NCBI GenBank assembly: GCA_913060665.1
Contig: CAJXUY010000011.1
Coordinates: forward strand, 103,872 to 167,871
DNA length: 64,000 nt
Direction of reading: 5' to 3'
Origin: an uncultured Oleiphilaceae bacterium
Lineage (GTDB): Bacteria; Pseudomonadota; Gammaproteobacteria; Pseudomonadales; Oleiphilaceae
Both the position numbers and the translations under genes were made by a program. Positions 48,288 through 57,405 of this stretch are shown here, piece after piece. How positions within the stretch are numbered: the first letter of the stretch is position 1; every line of letters starts with the position of its first letter. A model generated the notes under the pieces. That model was given only the letters and a program-made list of their open reading frames with translations. It ran no database searches and was not told the DNA's origin.

Positions 48288-49857
48288 AACCCAACTCCTT
48301 TAGGAATCCCGCCATCTCACCTTCAAGCTCATTCAATTTAGCTTTAAGCTGCTCACGTTCAGCGCGCACTTCCATCAAGTCAATTTCTTCTTCCTCTTCA
48401 AAAGTATCCACATAGCGGGGGATGTTGAGGTTGTAGTCGTTTTCCTTAATCTCATCCTTAGTTGCTAGATAGGCGTACTTATCTACTGTGGCGCGATTCT
48501 GATAAGTATCAACAATCTTCTGGATATTTTCTGAACTTAATAAGTTCTGGTTTTTACCCGCCTTAAACTCTCGACTTGCATCAATAAATAAAACGGAATC
48601 ATCTGACTTAGACCGTTTGAAGAGTAGAATGGCTGCTGGGATACCAGTCCCGTAAAACAACTTTTCAGGAAGGCCGATCACGGCATCTAGCAAGTTTTCT
48701 TCAATCAGTTTGGTTCTAATTTTTCCTTCACTTGAACCTCTAAATAACACGCCATGAGGCACCACAACGCCCATACGGCCGCCCGTCGGTTTAATCGTTT
48801 CAATCATGTGTAGGATAAAGGCATAATCACCTTTGGTCTTCGGCGGTACACCGCGTCGAAAACGAGCAAACTTATCGTCTGAAGCTTGGTCATGCCCCCA
48901 TTTATCAAGAGAAAACGGTGGGTTAGCAGTAACGATATCGAAATGCTCTAGCTGGCCATTTTGATCTAACAGTTTCGGATTGCGAATGGTGTCGCCCCAC
49001 TCAATTTTGTGGTTATCTTCGCCATGTAGGAACATGTTCATTTTGGCGAGTGACCAAGTTGAACCAATCGCTTCCTGGCCATACAGTGCATACTGTTTAC
49101 TATCGTATTTCTCTTTGATCTTTCTGCCGCACTTCATTAGCAATGAGCCAGAGCCGCAGGCGGGGTCACAAATAGACTCGCCTGGCTTAGGGTCAAGCAA
49201 CTCAGCGATCAAGTCTGAGACTTCAGGAGGGGTATAAAACTCGCCTGCTTTCTGGCCACCACTGGCTGCAAAGTTTTTGATCAGGTATTCATAGGCATTA
49301 CCAATCACATCTAGTGAACCAACACGACTTGGGCGTAGGTTCATGTCTTCGTTTGCAAAGTCTTCAAGCAGATGGCGCAGTATGGTGTTCTTTTGCTTTT
49401 CTTCACCTAGCTTGTCTGTATTGAAAGAAATATCCTGAAACACGCTTTTACCGGCATCCTTCAGCTTAGTGCCATTTGCTTCTTCAAGTTCATGCAGGCA
49501 AATATCAATACGCTGTCCATTACCGGGCTCATGGCGACGCTCCCATAGGGAATAGAATGTCGCCTTAAACGAATCAATTACCTCGCCATCATCGTTCTTC
49601 AACTCGACCATAGGCACAACGAAGCGCTCGCTCTTCATCATCTCTTCGATCAGTTCAGGTTCATCGCCATATTCAGCCTTATAACCGTCGTAATGGTCTT
49701 GCCAAACGTCTGAAATGTACTTGAGGAACAACATGGTTAGCACAAAATCTTTGTAGGTATCGGCGCTGATCGTGCCTCGAAATGTGTCGCACGCAGACCA
49801 CAACGACTTGTTGATAGCATCCTGGCTTATCAATTCTTGTTTCGTTAAATCACTCAT
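48277..49857 (-). CDS. hsdM: type I restriction-modification DNA methyltransferase HsdM
   Basis: A 526-residue N6-adenine methyltransferase. The N-terminal HsdM domain (SLWSACDTFRGTISADTYKDF) precedes the SAM-binding motif DPACGSGSLLMK (about residue 226) and the catalytic NPPFS (about 306). The C-terminus is helical. It starts in a leader directly after the half-specificity gene (59 bases). All motifs look intact, so the system is probably active for methylation. Confidence 0.95.
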   Translation of the reverse strand: MSDLTKQELISQDAINKSLWSACDTFRGTISADTYKDFVLTMLFLKYISDVWQDHYDGYKAEYGDEPELIEEMMKSERFVVPMVELKNDDGEVIDSFKATFYSLWERRHEPGNGQRIDICLHELEEANGTKLKDAGKSVFQDISFNTDKLGEEKQKNTILRHLLEDFANEDMNLRPSRVGSLDVIGNAYEYLIKNFAASGGQKAGEFYTPPEVSDLIAELLDPKPGESICDPACGSGSLLMKCGRKIKEKYDSKQYALYGQEAIGSTWSLAKMNMFLHGEDNHKIEWGDTIRNPKLLDQNGQLEHFDIVTANPPFSLDKWGHDQASDDKFARFRRGVPPKTKGDYAFILHMIETIKPTGGRMGVVVPHGVLFRGSSEGKIRTKLIEENLLDAVIGLPEKLFYGTGIPAAILLFKRSKSDDSVLFIDASREFKAGKNQNLLSSENIQKIVDTYQNRATVDKYAYLATKDEIKENDYNLNIPRYVDTFEEEEEIDLMEVRAEREQLKAKLNELEGEMAGFLKELGYGA

Positions 49858-49916
49858 TTAGTTCGTATTCCTTTGTGTCGGTATTTTTTAAGACAATGAC
49901 AGCTTATTGAGCTGGT

Positions 49917-50519
49917 CTATTCTTTACATTTATTAAGTAGGTCTTTGGCGATACTATTCATTAAGGTTTCGCCGTTATCTATTAATCTTTCTACCAGCTG
50001 CCGCTCTTCTGCTAGCGTTTCAGATAACGCGATAATCATTTGTTGCCTTTCTAGCGACGGAACAGCAATGGGCGCATCTTCCAACACATTACGACGAATA
50101 CTCTTCGTCAGCGAGCCCTCAGCATTTTGTTCAAAATATCGCTGGCAAGGTTTCTGATTTAAAAACCAAACCAAATATTCAGGCAATATTAATTCACTCT
50201 CACAGCGAACTTGATAGAAGTGGGGCGACGCAACTGATAGTGCACCTTCCTGCTCGGACTTCCCACCCACCAAAGCGGCATAGTTATGCGAACCTCGTGA
50301 GGCAAACAGGATATCCCCATGACTTAAAAAGTCTGGCTGACGCTTTCCCTCAAGTGTGGTTTCGATACAGGTAGCCCAGTTCACACCGGTTACCGGCGAT
50401 ACATCTTTCATTTGAACAGCGACGATACCCGAGCCAGAGGACTCTTTAATCTTCCCTCTAAACGGATAACCCGCACTGATACTTGCAACGTGTTTTAGCT
50501 TCAAAGCACTTCTCTTCAT
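49917..50519 (-). CDS. single-TRD type I specificity-like protein (half HsdS)
   Basis: A 200-residue protein with one target-recognition-like half: LKHVASISAGYPFRGK start, DILFASRG, YLVWFLNQ and the closing helix of the type I S subunit (IAVPSLERQQMIIALSETLAEERQLVERL). It lacks the second TRD and the LMQQLLTGK repeats of the neighbouring HsdS, so it is not simply a copy of it. It could dimerise to give an alternative specificity or be a relic. It is the first gene of the island's transcript; the ATG at 50519 lacks an adjacent ribosome binding site, the nearest (GGGGAGG) being 23 bases away. Confidence 0.75.
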   Translation of the reverse strand: MKRSALKLKHVASISAGYPFRGKIKESSGSGIVAVQMKDVSPVTGVNWATCIETTLEGKRQPDFLSHGDILFASRGSHNYAALVGGKSEQEGALSVASPHFYQVRCESELILPEYLVWFLNQKPCQRYFEQNAEGSLTKSIRRNVLEDAPIAVPSLERQQMIIALSETLAEERQLVERLIDNGETLMNSIAKDLLNKCKE

Positions 50520-50524
50520 AAGCG

Positions 50525-50586
50525 ATGATGCAGAAATAATGACCTCCCCTTAATCTAATGTCAATTTATATTTTGCATCATTGACA
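50525..50586 (-). promoter_or_regulatory. promoter of the R-M/defence operon with flanking inverted repeats
   Basis: On the - strand: -35 TTGACA (50559-50564), 17-bp spacing, -10 CATTAT (50536-50541), so the start is near 50529 and the leader is about 10 bases. Two inverted repeats overlap it: ATGATGCA (50525-50532) with TGCATCAT (50574-50581), and TGTCAAT (50559-50565) with ATTGACA (50580-50586). The arms bracket the promoter, as expected for a repressor operator, which type I operons often lack. No cognate regulator gene is in the island. Confidence 0.5.
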
Positions 50587-50762
50587 ATAACGCAAAATAC
50601 GTAAGATTTTGATTAGAGAATCAACTACGTTATAGAGGCAAGCGAAAAAACTTTAAAAAAGACTTCAAGTATCAAAGCTAGACCCAATCACAACCAACTT
50701 ATGACCAAAGTTAAGTGTTTGAATGCTATGCCACTTGAATAACGAATAAGAAAGGATAATGC

Positions 50763-50806
50763 AAAAGAGAGGCGTTGTTGATGTAGCTTGGCAAGCCCTC
50801 TCTTTT
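50763..50806 (-). terminator. bidirectional-looking terminator after the DUF484 gene
   Basis: A perfect 10-bp stem AAAAGAGAGG (50763-50772) with CCTCTCTTTT (50797-50806), giving a T-rich end on either strand. It ends the lysA-dapF-DUF484 transcript where xerC would normally follow. A second shorter stem, GCCCTC/GAGGGC, overlaps it (50795-50815). Together with the promoter at 50525-50586 it isolates the defence operon from the dapF operon. The 50587-50762 stretch between shows no gene or xerC remnant that I could recognise. Confidence 0.75.
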
Positions 50807-50831
50807 ACTGAGGGCCTGCCAATAGAGCGAT

Positions 50832-51575
50832 TTAATCTAACAATGAGGCGACACTCTCCGCTTTTGAACCGGCCTTTTCTCGCTGTAATAAGGGAGGTAA
50901 TAGACGACTCAGGGTATCGCTAATATACGTTAAAAATAACGAGCCCATGCCACTTTCAAAGTAATCTTGTCCTTTACTACCGAGACTAAACATACCTAAA
51001 ATCTCAGTGCCTCGTAAGGGTATTACCGCTGCAGAAGCAACTGCAGTAGTGGTTTCTGGAAACAAGCACTGCAACTGATCGTCAGTAAAACGTCCACAAA
51101 CTGCCCGCCTACTCTCTATTAACGTGCCTAAAACCGTTTCAGCTTCAATTTGAGAGATCATTTGCACGTTGCTAACCGGATATTCAACCCGGTCACCAAA
51201 CAACAGCATGCTACAGAACTCCAGACCAAAGTCATTCTGCACACTATCTTCGACCACAATAATCACTTCATCCAGGCTTTGAGCCTCAAGTAAATTCATT
51301 AGCAGGCGCTTACTCTTATCAAAAAACTGGTCGTTCTGTTTGGCTATATCAATAAGGTCTGCAAGCTCGCGCTGAAGGTCATCACGTTGCTCTCGAAATA
51401 CATGAACCTGTCGCTCTGCCAGGGATATTGCTTTTCCACTTTGATGAGGAAGTTTTATCTCTTTAAGAAGATACCCATGATCTGTGAAAAAATCTGAGTG
51501 GGTTCGGAGATATTCAACAACCTGTTGCTCAGTGATCTCTTTTGGGTTTTCAGAAGTGACTACCTTATCTGTCAT
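50832..51575 (-). CDS. DUF484 family protein (YigA-like)
   Basis: A 247-residue protein of the DUF484 family, found beside dapF in gammaproteobacteria. It has the start VVEYLRTHSDFFTDHGYLLKEIKLPHQSGKAISLAERQV, of which VEYLRTHSDFF and HQSGKAISLAERQ are the family signatures; the C-terminal half is GAF-like. Function unknown. In Escherichia and Pseudomonas the next gene is xerC, but here the transcript ends at a terminator and a defence island follows. Confidence 0.9.
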   Translation of the reverse strand: MTDKVVTSENPKEITEQQVVEYLRTHSDFFTDHGYLLKEIKLPHQSGKAISLAERQVHVFREQRDDLQRELADLIDIAKQNDQFFDKSKRLLMNLLEAQSLDEVIIVVEDSVQNDFGLEFCSMLLFGDRVEYPVSNVQMISQIEAETVLGTLIESRRAVCGRFTDDQLQCLFPETTTAVASAAVIPLRGTEILGMFSLGSKGQDYFESGMGSLFLTYISDTLSRLLPPLLQREKAGSKAESVASLLD

Positions 51576-51642
51576 TGAAACTCGACTCCAATACCATTAC
51601 TTTTTAATTATTATCTGCGCTAGCCATTTTAATAAGCAATAC

Positions 51643-52491
51643 TCAAACGCGAACCTGACCATCAAATACTTTAGTTGCAGGGCCTTTCATCATCACCGAA
51701 TGCCCCTCACCTAGCCACTCAACTTGTAAATTCCCACCCGGCAATTTTACCTCAACACTGGTATCTAGCAACCCCCTGACCTGGCCTGCTACCACTGCCG
51801 CACACGCACCAGTACCACACGCCATTGTCTCACCGACACCACGTTCATATACACGAAGATGCACAAAGCGCCGATGTATAATTTCCATAAACCCAACATT
51901 AACCTTGTTAGGAAAGCGCTCATGACTTTCGAGTAGTGGACCAAGCCTTTCTACCGGCGCGCTTTTAATATCGTCGGTCAACAAGACACAGTGCGGGTTA
52001 CCCATCGATACAGCGCTAACCATTACCAGCTCGGTGTTATCGCCAGCCAACGAGGGCACGTTTATCTCGTATTCAGCGGACATACTGTCTGCCACAAACG
52101 GAACGTTCTCAGGTATTAATATAGGGGGCCCCATATCGACTATAACACGACCATCTGGCGTTACTTCAAGTTCAATAATACCATTACTGGTTTCTACTCG
52201 AATACGATCTTTAGTGGTCAGCTTATTATCAATAACATACCGAGCGAAACAACGTGCTCCGTTACCGCATTGCTCCACCTCACTGCCATCGGCATTAAAA
52301 ATACGATAACGAAAATCAACATCTGGTCGGCCAGGAGGCTCTACCAACAACAACTGATCAAAACCTATTCCAAAATGGCGGTTTGAGAGTTTTTTAACCT
52401 GCTCTGCCCTCAAGTGCGCATGCTGACTAATCATATCAACCACCATGAAGTCATTCCCGAGGCCATGCATTTTAGTAAACTTTATTAACAT
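51643..52491 (-). CDS. dapF: diaminopimelate epimerase DapF
   Basis: A 282-residue epimerase that converts LL- to meso-diaminopimelate for lysine and peptidoglycan synthesis. The start [15 protein letters not shown] is standard. The catalytic cysteine pair is visible as EQCGNGARC (first Cys) and [11 protein letters not shown] (second Cys). Length and motifs are normal and it is in its usual place downstream of lysA. Confidence 0.96.
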   Translation of the reverse strand: MLIKFTKMHGLGNDFMVVDMISQHAHLRAEQVKKLSNRHFGIGFDQLLLVEPPGRPDVDFRYRIFNADGSEVEQCGNGARCFARYVIDNKLTTKDRIRVETSNGIIELEVTPDGRVIVDMGPPILIPENVPFVADSMSAEYEINVPSLAGDNTELVMVSAVSMGNPHCVLLTDDIKSAPVERLGPLLESHERFPNKVNVGFMEIIHRRFVHLRVYERGVGETMACGTGACAAVVAGQVRGLLDTSVEVKLPGGNLQVEWLGEGHSVMMKGPATKVFDGQVRV

Positions 52492-52560
52492 CTCTAAACC
52501 TTCTATTTACCCCTGCGGATAATCGCTTAAGTACTAAACAACTTAAGCACAAGTAGCTTA

Positions 52561-53811
52561 TTATTCAGCTATTATCTTTTCTAGTGCAACCTGATCTGCA
52601 ATCGACTCACGACGCCTAATCAAGTGTGTTTTATCACCGTCAACCATCACTTCAGCTGGACGGTTTCGGCTGTTGTAATTAGAGCTCATTGCAAAACCAT
52701 AAGCCCCTGCAGAACGAACGGCTAACAGGTCTCCAGCTTCTAGTATCATCTCTCGATCTTTACCTAGAAAATCACCGGTTTCACACACAGGGCCAACCAA
52801 ATCATATTGCCTTTTCTCGCCCGTGCCTCTTGGCGTAACAGGCACTATATCTTGCCATGCTGAGTAAAGAGCAGGTCTCAAAAGGTCATTCATAGCACCA
52901 TCAATAACCGCAAAGTCGCGATACTCAGTACACTTCAAAAACTCTACGCGGGTTAACATAATTCCCGCATTAGCCGCAATTGAACGCCCTGGTTCCATAA
53001 TGAGTGTAAGCTCTCTGCCTTTCAGCTTAGCAATAACATCACGGGCATATTCACTGGGCTCTGGCGGCGTTTCCTGATGGTAACGTACACCCAAGCCACC
53101 ACCAAGATCGAGGTGCTTCAGCTCAATACCCTTTTCTTTAAGGTTATCCACTAACACTAGTACTCGATCCAGCGCATCCAAAAATGGACGAACCTCTGTC
53201 AACTGCGAACCGATATGACAATCCACTCCTTTTATTTCGAGATTTTTTAGCCCTTTGGCCAACTCATAAACCTCAGGCGCGCGCTGGATATCGATACCAA
53301 ATTTATTCTCTTTTAGACCGGTCGATATGTAGGGGTGTGTTCCCGCATCAACATCTGGGTTAACCCGTAAAGAGATCGGCGCAATAAGCCCCATATCAGC
53401 GGCAACATCATTTAGCCGGTATAACTCCGCTTCAGATTCAATATTAAAGCAATGAACCCCAACCTCTAATGCACGATGCATTTCATGTGACTGTTTGCCA
53501 ACACCCGAAAATACAATCTTAGATGGCTCACCACCCGCTGCTAGCACTCGCTCTAACTCGCCAATAGACACAATATCAAAACCAGACCCTAGTTTGGCCA
53601 ATACATTAAGTACCGCTATATTGGAGTTGGCTTTTACCGCATAACAAATCAAATGAGGGTGGCCTGTCAAAGCATTATCATAAGCTTTATAGTGCCGCTC
53701 AAATGTTGCTCTTGAATAGACATAACAGGGCGTACCGAACTCTGACGCAATCGTCTCTACAGGTACGTTTTCGGCAAACAACTGGCCATCTAAATAATTA
53801 AAATAATCCAT
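52561..53811 (-). CDS. lysA: diaminopimelate decarboxylase LysA
   Basis: A 416-residue PLP enzyme giving L-lysine from meso-diaminopimelate. It has VYSRATFERHY, the PLP lysine in CYAVKANSN, HIGSQL, the glycine-rich GGGLGVRY and CETGDFLG, all in the order of alanine racemase-like decarboxylases. The frame opens at 53832, but ATG 53811 (MDYFNYLDGQLFAENV) matches family starts and has GAGAGA just upstream. Together with dapF it makes the last two steps of lysine biosynthesis. Confidence 0.95.
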   Translation of the reverse strand: MDYFNYLDGQLFAENVPVETIASEFGTPCYVYSRATFERHYKAYDNALTGHPHLICYAVKANSNIAVLNVLAKLGSGFDIVSIGELERVLAAGGEPSKIVFSGVGKQSHEMHRALEVGVHCFNIESEAELYRLNDVAADMGLIAPISLRVNPDVDAGTHPYISTGLKENKFGIDIQRAPEVYELAKGLKNLEIKGVDCHIGSQLTEVRPFLDALDRVLVLVDNLKEKGIELKHLDLGGGLGVRYHQETPPEPSEYARDVIAKLKGRELTLIMEPGRSIAANAGIMLTRVEFLKCTEYRDFAVIDGAMNDLLRPALYSAWQDIVPVTPRGTGEKRQYDLVGPVCETGDFLGKDREMILEAGDLLAVRSAGAYGFAMSSNYNSRNRPAEVMVDGDKTHLIRRRESIADQVALEKIIAE

Positions 53812-53890
53812 GATTCTCTCTAGGGCTAACATCGACCTGCAGTTATTGAACTCAGGCCTTGTATATCAAATTTACTCACCGTAAAACAGT

Positions 53891-54100
53891 TTAATCAGTC
53901 GTGGGAGGCTCGTCTTGTTGTGTCGCTTTAATCGGCTTATCTTGATCAGGGCCAACCCTGCCTGATTCAACCGTTTCTAATTCAGCAGCCGGCTCGCCAT
54001 TCTGAGCAGGTAAGTACAAGGCGCCTTTTTGGCCACAGCCTGCCAACATAACAAAGCTCAATCCTAATAATAGGGTCAAAACGAGAAAACGCTTCAGCAT
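53891..54100 (-). CDS. lptM: LPS translocon maturation lipoprotein LptM (YifL)
   Basis: A 69-residue lipoprotein. The signal peptide ends in the lipobox LAGCGQKGALYLP, the family signature of LptM/YifL, which assists LptD disulfide maturation. The rest is a short Glu/Asp-rich tail. It is usually beside lysA and dapF, as here. In Pseudomonas cyaY is divergent to it; no cyaY is seen in the 115 bases before cyaA. Confidence 0.9.
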   Translation of the reverse strand: MLKRFLVLTLLLGLSFVMLAGCGQKGALYLPAQNGEPAAELETVESGRVGPDQDKPIKATQQDEPPTTD

Positions 54101-54215
54101 AGCGGCCCACCATTGAAAATAATCAGGCCAGTATACCCGTTAGCGCCCTGAAACTCTATTCCATCCATCATAACAAATCACCGTTATTTCCTGCGTCATT
54201 CGCAATGTTTACCAC

Positions 54216-57089
54216 TCAGTTGGTTAACTGCATCAAAGCTTGATTGAGCTTCTCCTCTAATGCTTTTTTGTACTGTAAATACTGTACAGTCTGGACGCTG
54301 CTTTGATAATCATGCTGATCAAACCCTTGAGGAAGACCCAAGTCAGTCAAATAGCATGGATAGGGCTCTCCGGGCTTGCGTTTTGAACGGATGTAATGAG
54401 CAACAGCAGGAATCAACCGCTCTCCATACTCCAATACCGAAAACTCCTGTTGATCACAATAAATATCAAACCGTAACTCGCCTTGACCGTCATAATTACC
54501 AATCGCCTGAACATCAACAAACAACGCAATAGCGTCTGGAGAGAGGTTCTTTTTGTCGACCGTATATTCCATCGGTGACTTACCTACTTTGAGTTCATAG
54601 AACTCCAACTCTAAATCTGCAGAAAATGCTTCAATCGACTGATGCATTTGGCGCCGCTCAAGTATAGATGTAAAAAAACGATAGAGCGGGATAAGTAGAG
54701 ATTGCTGGCTGTGATATGGCGTTAAGTAGGAAAATAGCGAACCATACTCATCAACAATATACAGGTCAGCTACATCGTTTTTAACATGATAGAAGACCTG
54801 AATCGAGCCAGATCTTGAAGTCTCAAATACCAATCTCAATTTCGGTTGATCTAACAGCGCATAGTTATCAACCACAACCGGTGCATATGAAGACTGCGCC
54901 TGCTCCAGGTGGGATAACAGCAGAGGCAAACTCTCAAAGCCAGTAAATCTTGGCTGCTGATTAAAAAACTGGACCACAAAAAAACGACGATCCATTTCGA
55001 TAATATAGCGAACGGGCAATATACCTTTAGCACTAAAAAAAGCGTTTACAACATCAGAGAATAACGTATTGACCCTTTTGGCAATCGCCATGGCTCTATT
55101 GGGACAAAAACAACGCACGTCTAGCTTGGGCATAGGGTGGCCCCCCACTTCAACCAAGCACGCTAAATAGTATTTAAGGCACTGAATTAACGTGTCACCC
55201 AACTCATACCGCTGAACCGATAGCTCATGCCAGCTATTGATACTCACCTGATCTAGCGTGGTTACTAGGTTATCTTTAAACGAGCTATACCCTAGTGAGT
55301 CGTTTCGATCACTGAGCTTGTGTACTCCACGAGCGCTTAACTCTTCCATAGGGTCAACCCCTACATTAACAAACAAGATGGTATGAAGTGGATAGTGGTT
55401 TTGACGAAACATCTTTTGAGGAACGGGCGGCAACGGGTATGAGCGCAGTTGATCAAAGGTAGAAATGATATTCTTCAGCTCAAACATCGTCATGGCACTT
55501 TTACCCGCGATTAAACTAAGGCGTGTACCTCTGCTCACAATGCCATTGAAGTAACACCATGCGATAAGCTCAACAATACTGGTTGAACGCTTCAAGACCG
55601 GATGAAAAGCAACGTCAGTAGATGAGTCAAGCTCTCTATATAGCAACCAGCCATTTGCATCAGCCGACAGCGGTTGGCTACTTTGGTGATGGAAAGCCAA
55701 ATGATCCTCATGCAAGGAGGGCGCTATTCCCGAGTTAATCAGCTCAACTTTACCTGCCTTACGTTGAAAAACGGCGTATAGTTTTCGCCCCAAAATAGCC
55801 ATGTCATCTGCATTGATATGCACTTTTAAACTATGGGTTCGGGCAAACTGCGATAAAAACCGGTAGCTATGGGTCAACTCGCTCACCACAGCCTTTCGCT
55901 CTTTAACCACCTGAGGCACACGCCAACGATTTCGATGATCTAACGATAGCAGCAATGACTCTGGCCACTGCCAGCCCTCAACCAAATTCATCATTACTTT
56001 GCGCTGCCATGACCCGGTTCTTGTCGAAGGTTTACCTGTTAGCTTCTTCCCCACTTTAAGATAAAAACTTCTACGAATTAGCTCTAATCGCTCTATCTCA
56101 CCACGCGCTTTTAGGTAGTCCTCCAATCGACGATAGACCATGACATAGGGGTCCAGATCATCAGCATCTAGCTCGTCATTATAAATAGCCTGCTTATATT
56201 CAAGACTCAGATTTAACTTTTCAGGCAGTTCTTGTGCATAAAGCTCTGTTAGCAGCAACTTAATCACTGACTTATAAGGCGCATCAATCCCCTTGTATAG
56301 CTGCCACATACCCGCCCCCACAAACTCCTCTTTCGGGATATGCGCTAAGCCACCAAAATCGATGACATCTGTTTCACGAATAAAACGTTTTTCAGTTAAT
56401 AGCGCTGAAAAAGTATCATATTCATCTTCGTCACAAACAGGGATCAACCACCATAAGGGGTAACAGCCGGCAATTAACACACTGGTTCGATAAAACTCAT
56501 CCAACAATAAAAAGTGCTGCGCTGAGCCACTGCTTTCCTTATCGACACCTCCAGTCTGACGTTGCCTGAAGTGATTCGCGTCCATCAGAAAGAAATGGAC
56601 TTCTAAGCCCCCTGCATCAGCCCACTCTGTAATAAGGTCAGCCTTTCGTTGCAATAGGGCTAACTGATCATTACTTAGACCTGAACGGTGACAAAGCCAA
56701 ATATCAATATCACTGCTCTCAGATTGTGCAATAGTGCCAATACTGCCCATCATAAATAGCGAAAGAATGTCGGGTTTGAGTCTTTTTTCCGGCTTATACT
56801 TGAAGGTTTTACTGAACCTCTGGGCGGCCTGAAAAACCAGCTTCTCAGGCACATAGTTCGCTACTCCACGGGGCGTGTCCCGCGATACATAGCCTGGCAA
56901 TAACGGGTGATTGACCTGAAAAAAGAGCGGAAGAAGATCTAGTGTAGCTTGATGCCGCAGGGAGAGGGCTTGCTGAGTGCGCTCAAGTCGACGCTGATTA
57001 ATCAATAAAAAACGGTCTCGCAATATATTCAGCTGCTTACGATCTACACCCTCTCGATAGTCGGGCTGAATAACTTTTTTTAGACCCAT
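54216..57089 (-). CDS. cyaA: class I adenylate cyclase CyaA
   Basis: A 957-residue cAMP synthase, close in length to the Pseudomonas enzyme (about 950) and longer than that of E. coli (848). The catalytic nucleotidyltransferase part (about 90-190) has SLFMMGSIGTIAQSESSDIDIWLC, where GS and the DxD of SDIDIW are the metal-binding site. The C-terminal half is regulatory. It is divergent from the PAS-GGDEF-EAL gene, with about 290 AT-rich bases between them containing no gene. Confidence 0.95.
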   Translation of the reverse strand: MGLKKVIQPDYREGVDRKQLNILRDRFLLINQRRLERTQQALSLRHQATLDLLPLFFQVNHPLLPGYVSRDTPRGVANYVPEKLVFQAAQRFSKTFKYKPEKRLKPDILSLFMMGSIGTIAQSESSDIDIWLCHRSGLSNDQLALLQRKADLITEWADAGGLEVHFFLMDANHFRQRQTGGVDKESSGSAQHFLLLDEFYRTSVLIAGCYPLWWLIPVCDEDEYDTFSALLTEKRFIRETDVIDFGGLAHIPKEEFVGAGMWQLYKGIDAPYKSVIKLLLTELYAQELPEKLNLSLEYKQAIYNDELDADDLDPYVMVYRRLEDYLKARGEIERLELIRRSFYLKVGKKLTGKPSTRTGSWQRKVMMNLVEGWQWPESLLLSLDHRNRWRVPQVVKERKAVVSELTHSYRFLSQFARTHSLKVHINADDMAILGRKLYAVFQRKAGKVELINSGIAPSLHEDHLAFHHQSSQPLSADANGWLLYRELDSSTDVAFHPVLKRSTSIVELIAWCYFNGIVSRGTRLSLIAGKSAMTMFELKNIISTFDQLRSYPLPPVPQKMFRQNHYPLHTILFVNVGVDPMEELSARGVHKLSDRNDSLGYSSFKDNLVTTLDQVSINSWHELSVQRYELGDTLIQCLKYYLACLVEVGGHPMPKLDVRCFCPNRAMAIAKRVNTLFSDVVNAFFSAKGILPVRYIIEMDRRFFVVQFFNQQPRFTGFESLPLLLSHLEQAQSSYAPVVVDNYALLDQPKLRLVFETSRSGSIQVFYHVKNDVADLYIVDEYGSLFSYLTPYHSQQSLLIPLYRFFTSILERRQMHQSIEAFSADLELEFYELKVGKSPMEYTVDKKNLSPDAIALFVDVQAIGNYDGQGELRFDIYCDQQEFSVLEYGERLIPAVAHYIRSKRKPGEPYPCYLTDLGLPQGFDQHDYQSSVQTVQYLQYKKALEEKLNQALMQLTN

Positions 57090-57405
57090 TGAATTTTCGT
57101 TCTCTCTTACGCTTAATTACTATAAATAGAGATATTAATCTCTATAACACCGTGTCCAGATAATGAACTTCACGGTAACATCTGGTATAAATAGCACCCA
57201 ATAAAAATAATCGCAAAATAAATCTGAAATCACAGTAAACAATCGTACCGCAAAATATGTCCATAGCGTCCAATCATACGCATTCGGTGCGAACTACTGA
57301 GAAACTGCTCACAAAACGACCAGATTCTCGCTAATTAACAATGACTATCCGTCATTTAGCATCTTTACTTGATGATGAGTTGTGCTTTTAGATAGGCAAG
57401 CAGGC

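Noticed and set aside
36991..50519. prophage or integrative element
   Set aside because: No integrase, phage structural genes, tRNA or direct att repeats seen; it looks like an operon-based island.
50587..50762. xerC remnant between the terminator and the operon promoter
   Set aside because: No recombinase motif (RHxxR, Tyr) in any frame; AT-rich only.
57090..57380. CRP-binding site in the cyaA divergent region
   Set aside because: No TGTGA-N6-TCACA palindrome found; only loose AT-rich matches.
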